A stretch of 64,000 nucleotides of DNA, taken from assembly GCF_014084105.1 (NCBI RefSeq), contig NZ_CP048289.1, positions 8,937,922 through 9,001,921 of the forward strand, given 5' to 3'. Position 1 is the stretch's first letter, and each line of letters starts with the position of its first letter. Of the stretch, positions 58,237-64,000 are shown piece after piece. A model generated the notes under the pieces. The model was not told where the DNA came from. It did not search any database and worked only from the letters and a program-made list of their open reading frames with translations. The DNA comes from Streptacidiphilus sp. P02-A3a. Its GTDB lineage: Bacteria; Actinomycetota; Actinomycetes; Streptomycetales; Streptomycetaceae. Position numbers and translations under genes: made by a program.

Positions 58237-59058
58237 TCAGGGCAGGTCGAACGGGAGGGGCAGGCCGTCCAGGGCCGAGGCGCAGCGGCACTGCCGGTGG
58301 TCGGGCAGCAGGGTCAGCGCCTCCAGCAGCAGCCCGCGCAGCCGTTCGGTGTTCTCGGCGAAGACCCGGAACACCTCCTCCTGGTCCACGCTCTCGTCCG
58401 CGTCGACGCCCGCGTCGTAGTCGGTCACCAGCGCCACCGACGCGTAGCAGAGCCCGAGTTCGCGGGCGAGGGAGGCCTCCGGCAGGCCGGTCATGTTGAC
58501 CAGCGACCACCCGGCGTCGGCGTACCAGCGCGACTCCGCGCGGCTGGAGAAGCGGGGGCCCTCGACCACCACCATCGTCCCGCCGTCCCGGGCGGGGATG
58601 CCGCCGGAGGCCGCCGCCTTCAGCAGGGCGGTGCGGCCGGTCGGGCAGTAGGGGTCGGCGAAGGAGACGTGGACCGCGCCCTGGTCGTAGAAGGTCTGGA
58701 TCCGGCCGGTGGTCCGGTCGACCACCTGGTCCGGGACGACGACGCTGCCCGGGGGGACCTCCCGGCGGAGCGAGCCGACCGCGCACGGGGCCAGCACCTG
58801 GCGGACGCCGAGCGCGCGCAGCGCCCAGAGGTTCGCCCGGTAGTTGATCCGGTGCGGCGGCCAGCGGTGGTCCTCGCCGTGGCGCGGCAGGAAGGCGACC
58901 TCGCGTCCACCCACCTGGCCGACGGTCAGCGCGTCCGAGGGCGCACCGTAGGGGGTGTCGACCTCGATCCGGCGGGCGCCTTCCAGCAGCCGGTAGAAGC
59001 CGCTGCCCCCGATCACGCCGATGGCGGCGGTGGGGCTCTCCGCGTCTGGGCTGGCCAT
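58237..59058 (-). CDS. Methylthioadenosine/purine nucleoside phosphorylase (MTAP family)
   Basis: 273 aa from ATG 59058 behind GGAGGGG. Motifs: AIGVIGGSGFYRLL (phosphate loop), FLPRHGEDHRWPPHRINYRA, APCAVGSLRREVPPGSVVVP, and NMTGLPEASLARELGLCYAS (purine/ribose site). It splits methylthioadenosine or related nucleosides. Next to metK and a radical SAM gene it most simply removes a SAM by-product. The phosphorylase starts the metK operon, 90 bp upstream of it. Confidence 0.92.
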   Translation of the reverse strand: MASPDAESPTAAIGVIGGSGFYRLLEGARRIEVDTPYGAPSDALTVGQVGGREVAFLPRHGEDHRWPPHRINYRANLWALRALGVRQVLAPCAVGSLRREVPPGSVVVPDQVVDRTTGRIQTFYDQGAVHVSFADPYCPTGRTALLKAAASGGIPARDGGTMVVVEGPRFSSRAESRWYADAGWSLVNMTGLPEASLARELGLCYASVALVTDYDAGVDADESVDQEEVFRVFAENTERLRGLLLEALTLLPDHRQCRCASALDGLPLPFDLP

Positions 59059-59185
59059 GGTGAACCGCCCCTCCTGGTTGTCGTTCCACGGGAATTGCCG
59101 TCTCGCGGACAACCTGGCACCAGGGTTTTTTTCGCTGCCTTGCAACTAGTTGATTCTTGGAAGGTTGAGCAGCACACAGGTGGGC
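59059..59185 (-). promoter_or_regulatory. Promoter region of the phosphorylase-metK-radical SAM operon
   Basis: 127 bp with the lowest GC content of the cluster. It holds a palindrome CAACTAGTTG at 59143-59152 and a run of eight T on the plus strand (59125-59132). The operon probably begins here; the palindrome is a candidate regulator site. Confidence 0.5.
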
Positions 59186-60340
59186 TCAGCGGCCGTCCCA
59201 CAGCTCGGCCACGGAGCCTGCGGCGGCCCGGCCCTGGGCGTATCCGGCCCGGGCGGAGGCGGTCCTGGTGCCGGGCAGCAGCGGGTCGGTGCCGAAGGCG
59301 GCCCGGGCGGCGCCGTCCGGGGTGACCAGCGTGATCTGGCCGTGGACGGCGGCGGACAGCGCGTCCTGCGCGAGCGGGCGGTCCCGGCTCGGCGCGATCA
59401 CCAGCACCCGGCCCGGCTCGGCCATCAGGTCCAGGTTGACCAGGCTGCGGACGCCGCCGTCGATGTAGCGGCGGTCGCCGATGGTCACCGGCGGCCAGAC
59501 GCCGGGGACGGCGCAGCTCGCGGCGACCGCGTCGGCGAGCCGGACCCCGCTGTCCCGGTCGAAGACCCGGGTGCGGCCGGTGTGCGCGTCCAGCGCGACC
59601 ACCGCCAGCGGGCGCGGCGGCCAGCCGGGCACGGCGTGCGGGAGCGAGTGCGGGTGCGGGTGCGGGAGGGGAAGCGAGTGCGGGTGCGGGAGCGAGTGCG
59701 GGTGCGGGTGCGGGAGGGGAAGCGAGTGCGGGTGCGGGAGCGAGTGCGGGTGCGGGAGCGAGTGCGGGTGCGGGTGCGGGAGGGGAAGCGAGTGCGGGTG
59801 CGGGAGCGGGTGCGGGTGCGGGTGCGAGTGCGGGAGCGGGTGCGGGGTGCCCGCGCGGGGGTGCGCGGGATCGGCGTGCGGGGGTTGTTGCGCGCCGGGG
59901 TGTCGGGTGTCGGCGGCGGCGGGCGGAGGTTGGGGCGCGCCCAGCGGGGTGAGCCGGGCCTCGATGACGGACATGCGTTCCGGCTCCGGGACGGTCTCGG
60001 CGGCGAGGGCCATCTCGCCCATCCGGCGGCGGCGCTCCACCGGGTCGAGGTCCAGCGCGCCCAGGCGGCAGCCGAACGCGAACGCCTTCGCCCTGGCGTC
60101 CGGCGGCGGCGTCAACTCGTGGTTCTGCAGGGCTGGTTCGACCTGGGCGCGGTAGAGCGCCGCCAGGTCCGCGACCAGCCGCAGCTGCGCGGCCACCACC
60201 GCGCCGGCCGAGGTGCCGAGCAGCCGGTCCGGGTCGCCGACGTCCACCCCGGCGTCGGCGAGCCCGGCCAGGACCCCGGTCGTCCAGGCGATACCGGCCA
60301 CCCCGCCGCCGCCCAGCACCAGCGCGCGTTCCTGCGACAC
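59186..60340 (-). CDS. Patatin-like phospholipase with His-Pro repeat insert
   Basis: 384 aa from GTG 60340 (GAGGGGCAGG before it). The patatin domain has an oxyanion loop GGGGVAG, nucleophile GTSAG (Ser about 48), and Asp in YIDGGVRS, together forming the Ser-Asp dyad. Between the two halves lies an insert of about 70 residues made of His, Pro, Leu and Ser (PHPHSLPLPHPHPHSLP), coded by a minisatellite. Patatins hydrolyse lipid or acyl-ester substrates. Whether this one acts on the pathway product is open. Confidence 0.88.
   Translation of the reverse strand: MSQERALVLGGGGVAGIAWTTGVLAGLADAGVDVGDPDRLLGTSAGAVVAAQLRLVADLAALYRAQVEPALQNHELTPPPDARAKAFAFGCRLGALDLDPVERRRRMGEMALAAETVPEPERMSVIEARLTPLGAPQPPPAAADTRHPGAQQPPHADPAHPRAGTPHPLPHSHPHPHPLPHPHSLPLPHPHPHSLPHPHSLPHPHSLPLPHPHPHSLPHPHSLPLPHPHPHSLPHAVPGWPPRPLAVVALDAHTGRTRVFDRDSGVRLADAVAASCAVPGVWPPVTIGDRRYIDGGVRSLVNLDLMAEPGRVLVIAPSRDRPLAQDALSAAVHGQITLVTPDGAARAAFGTDPLLPGTRTASARAGYAQGRAAAGSVAELWDGR
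59641..59850 (-). repeat. Minisatellite inside the patatin gene
   Basis: About 210 bp of imperfect repeats built from hexamer steps (GCGGGT/GCGAGT/GCGGGA), organised as 30-bp and 18-bp blocks in the order 30-18-30-18-18-30. All steps are multiples of 3, so length changes keep the frame and alter only the His-Pro insert. Confidence 0.9.
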
Positions 60341-60560
60341 CCTGCCCCTCCCCCTCTGTCGTCCGACCGGTCCGGCGGAGCCGGTTCCGCCGCCAAGGCT
60401 ATGCGCGGGCGGTGCCGTGCGGGGGCGCCCGCGAGGGCCGGGATCCGCTCGCCAAGCGGCAGGAAACCGGTCGCCAACCGCTCGGAAGTCGCGGCCGCAG
60501 AGCATCCGGAGCCGCAGGTGGCCGGTACAGGGCCGCTGGCTGATCCCGTGAGGAGCGTCG

Positions 60561-61799
60561 ATGACGATCAGTGACTTGGTGCCCGCCCTGGAGACCCCGT
60601 CGGCCGTTCTCGCCCGGCTGATGTCGCCGGAGGGCCTGACCAACCCCTACCCGCACTACCACGCGCTCCGGGCGCTGGCCCCGGTGCACAAGGCCGGCAA
60701 CATCCACTTCCTGACCGGGTACGCCGAGTGCCAGCAGGTGCTCAACGACCCGAGCTTCCGGGTCCAGGACCCGCAGTGGTACGACGCGAACCTGCCCGGC
60801 TGGCGGGACAGCACCGCCACCCGGCTGATGTACCAGTCCATGCAGAGCCGCAACAACCCGGACCACAACCGGCTGCGGCGGATGGTCGGCGGCGCCTTCT
60901 CGCCGCGCCGGATGGCCGAGTACCGGCTGCTGGTGGAGCGGGTCGTCGGCGGCATGCTGGACCGGATGGCGGACGCGGGCTCGGACGGCAGCCCGGTCGA
61001 CCTGATGTCGTACCTGGCCTACCCGCTGCCGACGGCGGTCATCGGCGAGATGCTGGGCGTGCCCGAGGAGGACCGAGAGCACTTCCGCGGCCTCGGCATC
61101 GACTTCTTCACGGTGATGGACCTGTACGTCGGCGACGACGCCCAGGCCCGCTCGGACGCCGCCGCCAAGGCGATGCTGGACTACTGGTCCGGCATGGTCC
61201 GCGACCGCCGCCGGTCGCCGCGCGAGGACCTGACCACCGAGCTCACCCGGGCCCGCGACGCCGGGGCGCTGTCCGAGGACGAGCTGCTCGGGCTGCTGAT
61301 GTTCCTGTTCACCGCCGGGTACGGGACCACCGCCGCGCTGCTCGGGAACGCCGCCGAGCAGCTGCTGCTGAACCCGGCCGAGGCGGACCGGCTGCGGCTG
61401 GACGACTCGGTGACCGAGGCGGTGGTGGAGGAGTCGCTGCGGCACGAGCCGCCGTCCCAGATCGCGCCCCGGATGACCAGCGAGGACCGCACCGTCGGCG
61501 GGGTGGACATCCCGGCCGGTCAGCTGCTGGTGGCGCTGCTCGGCGCGGCCAACCGGGACCCGGCGCAGTACGCGGAGCCGGACCGGTTCCTGCCCTCGCG
61601 CCCGCCGGGGCGGGTGCTGAGCTTCGGCGGCGGGCTGCACTTCTGCATCGGCGCGGCGCTGTCGCGGATGGAGGGCGCGGTGGTGCTGCCCCGGTTGGTG
61701 CGGCGCTTCCCGCGGCTCGCGATGGGCGGCACGCCGGTCCGGCGGCAGGTGCTGCGGATGCGGCTGCACAGCAGCTTCCCGGTGGACACCCGCGGCTGA
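60561..61799 (+). CDS. Cytochrome P450
   Basis: 412 aa. The I-helix is FTAGYGTTAALLG (acid-less AGYGTT rather than AGxDT), the ExxR is EESLRHEPP, and the haem loop is SFGGGLHFCIGAALSRME with Cys about 361. The sequence is a typical bacterial class I P450 that needs a ferredoxin partner, and no ferredoxin gene is next to it. It is divergent from the patatin gene and convergent on the precursor peptide, suggesting oxidative tailoring. The AGYGTT change may affect oxygen activation. Confidence 0.94.
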   Translation: MTISDLVPALETPSAVLARLMSPEGLTNPYPHYHALRALAPVHKAGNIHFLTGYAECQQVLNDPSFRVQDPQWYDANLPGWRDSTATRLMYQSMQSRNNPDHNRLRRMVGGAFSPRRMAEYRLLVERVVGGMLDRMADAGSDGSPVDLMSYLAYPLPTAVIGEMLGVPEEDREHFRGLGIDFFTVMDLYVGDDAQARSDAAAKAMLDYWSGMVRDRRRSPREDLTTELTRARDAGALSEDELLGLLMFLFTAGYGTTAALLGNAAEQLLLNPAEADRLRLDDSVTEAVVEESLRHEPPSQIAPRMTSEDRTVGGVDIPAGQLLVALLGAANRDPAQYAEPDRFLPSRPPGRVLSFGGGLHFCIGAALSRMEGAVVLPRLVRRFPRLAMGGTPVRRQVLRMRLHSSFPVDTRG

Positions 61800-61892
61800 C
61801 CACTGCTCCCCCCGGCAGACCCGGCGGCGGGACGACGGCCGGGGTCGGGTGGGGCCGGGTGGGGCCGGGGTCGGGTGGGGCCGAGCGCGCGT

Positions 61893-61926
61893 CGAGGGCC
61901 CCGCCGGGTGTCCGGCGGGGCCCTCG
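61893..61926. terminator. Bidirectional terminator between P450 and precursor peptide
   Basis: A perfect 15-bp stem (CGAGGGCCCCGCCGG and complement) with a 4-nt loop, between two convergent genes. Confidence 0.88.
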
Positions 61927-61952
61927 GGCGTCGTGAGCGGGCGGGGAGCGGG

Positions 61953-62183
61953 TCAGAACAGCAGGCCGCCGATGGTCATCGGCATCTCGTGGCCGTGCAG
62001 CTCCACCTCCGGCCGGACCTCCCCGATCCGCTCCCTGATGTCCAGCAGCACGGTCAGTTCGTCCGTGCTGAGACCGGCCAGCAGGTCGAGCTGGTCGTCG
62101 TCGAAGGCGTCGAGGTCGAAGCCCGCGTCGCGCAGCCGGGCCAGCGGGTCGGACCGGTCGGGGTGGTCGTCGGGGACGGTCAT
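61953..62183 (-). CDS. Putative RiPP precursor peptide ('aroma-sacti' type)
   Basis: 76 aa from ATG 62183 with a strong GGAGGAG site. It is highly acidic. The leader-like helix (PLARLRDAGFDLDAFDDDQL, DLLAGLSTDELTVLLDIRER) resembles the small peptides that NCBI labels aroma-sacti cluster domain; this is a recollection and was not searched. The C-terminal core-like end is EVELHGHEMPMTIGGLLF. It has no Cys, so classical Cys-to-alpha-carbon thioether links cannot form. It is downstream of the S53 protease in the same direction, and the radical SAM enzyme lies nearby. Confidence 0.7.
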   Translation of the reverse strand: MTVPDDHPDRSDPLARLRDAGFDLDAFDDDQLDLLAGLSTDELTVLLDIRERIGEVRPEVELHGHEMPMTIGGLLF

Positions 62184-62221
62184 GGTGTCTCCTCCGTTCG
62201 GGACGGCGGGCGCGAGGGGGA

Positions 62222-64000
62222 TCAGCCGAGCCCGTCGAGGGCGGCGGCGGAGTCGAAGTAGCCGCTGGTGGGCGAGCCGACGCCGGTCACGTCGTCGTAG
62301 CCGGGAGTCGCCGCCAGGCCCGCGTCGCGCGCCTGGCCGAAGGTGGCGAGCACGTCGCTGGTGCTCAGCGTCCCGGTCGGGCTGACGCTGGTGACCGTGT
62401 GCGCGGCGGCCAGCGGGCCGGTGGTGCCCGGGGGCGTGTCGGTGACGTCGCGGAAGTCCCCGGCCCGGGACGCCCGGTAGATCAGCGGGTTGGCGAAGCC
62501 GAGCGGCTGCCCGGCCTTCTGCTGGGCCAGTGCCTGGATCCCGGCGAACAGCGGGGCGGCCAGGCTGCTGCCGCCCGAGGCGTACTGCACGAAGATGTTC
62601 CCGGTCGGCAGCGCGAAGGTCTGGCCCACCAGCATGCCGGTGACCGGGTCCGCGTCCATGGCCACGTCCGGCACCGCGCGGCGGGCCACGCCGCCGCTGT
62701 TGAGCGCGGACGCCGGGACCGTGCCGTACTGGTAGAACGGGCGGTCGAACACCCCGCTGGCGCCACCGCCGGAACCACCGGCGAAGCTGCCGGGGAGGCC
62801 CTGCCAGGCGCTGCCGTCGGTGGACAGCGAGGCGTAGTCGGTCTCCCAGCCGGTCTCCCACAGGTACTGCCCGGAGGAGCCGACGGCCAGGCTGGTGCCG
62901 CCGACCGCGGTGACCCAGGGGCTGGACGCCGGGTACTGGGTGGCGGTGACCGCCGGGCCGTTGCCGTCCTGCGAGAGCGCCTGCGCGCCGGTGTCGCCGG
63001 AGGCGAAGTCGAATCCGACGCCCTCGACCGCGCCCTGTTCGAAGTCCTGCTCGAAGGCGGCCACGGTCGCGGACGGGATGCCGGTGTCCGCGCCGAGCAC
63101 CCAGGAGCAGGAGACGATGTCGGCCGTGTGGCCGTCGACGATGCTGGTGACCGCGTCCAGGAAGCTGTCGTCGTCGGTCCCGGCCGCCGCGACGTAGCGG
63201 ACGTCGGCGCTGGGCGCGATCGCGTGCACCGCCTCCACGTCCATCGCCTCCTCCATGCCCCAGTTGCTCGGCTGGGCGGCCAGCCCGGTCGGCAGCTGCT
63301 GGGTGAACTGCCCCGGCGCCCAAGCCTGTTCGCCGTTGTCGGTGGCGTAGGTCTGGGCGTCGGCGGCGATCGTGGCCGAGGCGTAGGCGCCGACCACCGC
63401 GATCCGGGTGCCGGCGCCGGTCAGGCCGGTGCCGGTGACGCCGTAGGCGCTGCGCAGCTGGCTGGGCTGGTAGCCGCAGGCCTGCCAGGGCTGGGTGGCC
63501 CCGTAGGCGGCGGGCAGGCCGGTGGCCGGAGTGGCCCCGTACGAGGAGGAGCAGGTCGCGCTCGACGCCGCCGCGGCCACGGCCGGGCCGGTGATCCCGG
63601 CCGGGAGGGACTCGGCGGACGACGGCCGGACGGTGGGCGTCAGCGTGCTCACCCCGGAGACCGAGAGCACGTCGGCGGCGACCGCGCTGGGCACGCTGAG
63701 CGCGGTCGCCGGGGCCTGGAAGGTGCGGCCGTCCCAGCGGAAGCGGTGGGTGCTGGTGCCGAGCGCCCGGTCGACCGCCGCCTGGCTGCCGCCGGCGGCG
63801 ACGTAGTCGGCGCCGGAGCCGGTCACCCGCAGCCCGGCGGAGCGCAGCCAACGCGCCACGGCGGCGGCCTGGTTCGCGGTCGGCGCGTAGGCGGCGGCGT
63901 ACTCGGCCGGGGTCAGGTAGTGGTGGTAGAGCCGGTCGCCGGGGGTGGAGATCCGCTGCGCGAGCCGGTCCAGGCCGGTCCGGTCGCGGACGTTCAGGTA
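62222..64000 (-). CDS. S53 (sedolisin) family peptidase, 5' end outside the window
   Basis: 593 codons are present, open to the window edge. A pro-domain portion (RISTPGDRLYHHYLTPAEYA; ADYVAAGGSQAAVDRALGTS; RTFQAPATALSVPSAVAADV) precedes the catalytic domain. The Glu/Asp pair is in EEAMDVEAVHAIAP, the oxyanion Asp in FDFASGDTG, and the nucleophile Ser in ASGGSSLAAP, where Gly replaces the usual Thr of GTS. A C-terminal Ca2+-site-like segment (DDVTGVGSP) is present. Sedolisins are secreted acid proteases; here it may cut the peptide's leader. It lies 39 bp from the precursor gene in the same direction. Confidence 0.9.
   Translation of the reverse strand, partial: YLNVRDRTGLDRLAQRISTPGDRLYHHYLTPAEYAAAYAPTANQAAAVARWLRSAGLRVTGSGADYVAAGGSQAAVDRALGTSTHRFRWDGRTFQAPATALSVPSAVAADVLSVSGVSTLTPTVRPSSAESLPAGITGPAVAAAASSATCSSSYGATPATGLPAAYGATQPWQACGYQPSQLRSAYGVTGTGLTGAGTRIAVVGAYASATIAADAQTYATDNGEQAWAPGQFTQQLPTGLAAQPSNWGMEEAMDVEAVHAIAPSADVRYVAAAGTDDDSFLDAVTSIVDGHTADIVSCSWVLGADTGIPSATVAAFEQDFEQGAVEGVGFDFASGDTGAQALSQDGNGPAVTATQYPASSPWVTAVGGTSLAVGSSGQYLWETGWETDYASLSTDGSAWQGLPGSFAGGSGGGASGVFDRPFYQYGTVPASALNSGGVARRAVPDVAMDADPVTGMLVGQTFALPTGNIFVQYASGGSSLAAPLFAGIQALAQQKAGQPLGFANPLIYRASRAGDFRDVTDTPPGTTGPLAAAHTVTSVSPTGTLSTSDVLATFGQARDAGLAATPGYDDVTGVGSPTSGYFDSAAALDGLG

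Noticed and set aside
59150..60574. 474-codon plus-strand frame over the patatin gene
   Set aside because: Caused by the minisatellite and GC bias; the minus strand has the GxSxG and DGG motifs.

Overview
The window is GC-rich DNA (about 70% by eye) with GTG/TTG starts, long overlapping open frames, stop/start overlaps of the ATGA and GTGA type, and family content (a conservon, an ECF SigK/RskA pair, a LytR-CpsA-Psr protein, DUF805, DUF6879, Scr1-type regulators) typical of a streptomycete-like actinobacterium (Streptomyces, Kitasatospora or Streptacidiphilus). The genus cannot be settled from the sequence alone.

Layout. 1-21.7 kb looks like ordinary chromosome: the end of a conservon signalling operon (sensor kinase, roadblock protein, DUF742 protein, GTPase); an OpuC/ProU-type ABC transporter operon; an LCP-family wall-polymer ligase; a phosphotriesterase-like hydrolase behind a tiny coupled ORF; SigK with its anti-sigma factor; an MFS exporter next to its regulator, which has a very strong operator palindrome; a cold-shock gene; and many small secreted or membrane proteins.

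21.7-55.6 kb is accessory. It holds broken genes, an inactivated IS3 copy, IS5-family remnants, a phage-tail remnant, four tyrosine-integrase loci (two intact, two decayed), two Fic proteins, a DUF6879/Scr1 locus killed by nonsense codons, and several candidate defence genes: a 529-aa NucS-like nuclease, a 1305-aa protein with a nuclease-like N-terminal region, and two paralogous two-TM proteins. The frame of this region is a tRNA-Lys(TTT) gene at 55567-55639. Its 3' 43 bp recur exactly at 39929-39971 and 34751-34793, so at least two integrative units (34.8-39.9 kb, decayed; 39.97-55.57 kb, with intact integrases) sit in tandem at the tRNA 3' end. The tRNA's presumed original downstream terminator lies outside the outermost copy at 34683-34744 and is repeated at 24233-24294, which hints at a third, older unit.

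55.7-64 kb returns to a coherent block: radical SAM enzyme, S-adenosylmethionine synthetase, methylthioadenosine-type phosphorylase and patatin-like lipase on one strand, a cytochrome P450 on the other, then a 76-aa acidic peptide with a Gly-Gly tail region and an S53 (sedolisin) peptidase cut by the window edge. Together these look like a ribosomal-peptide (RiPP) cluster of the kind databases label 'aroma-sacti', with its own SAM supply and by-product salvage. This is the best candidate for an under-described system; the tRNA-Lys island is the second.
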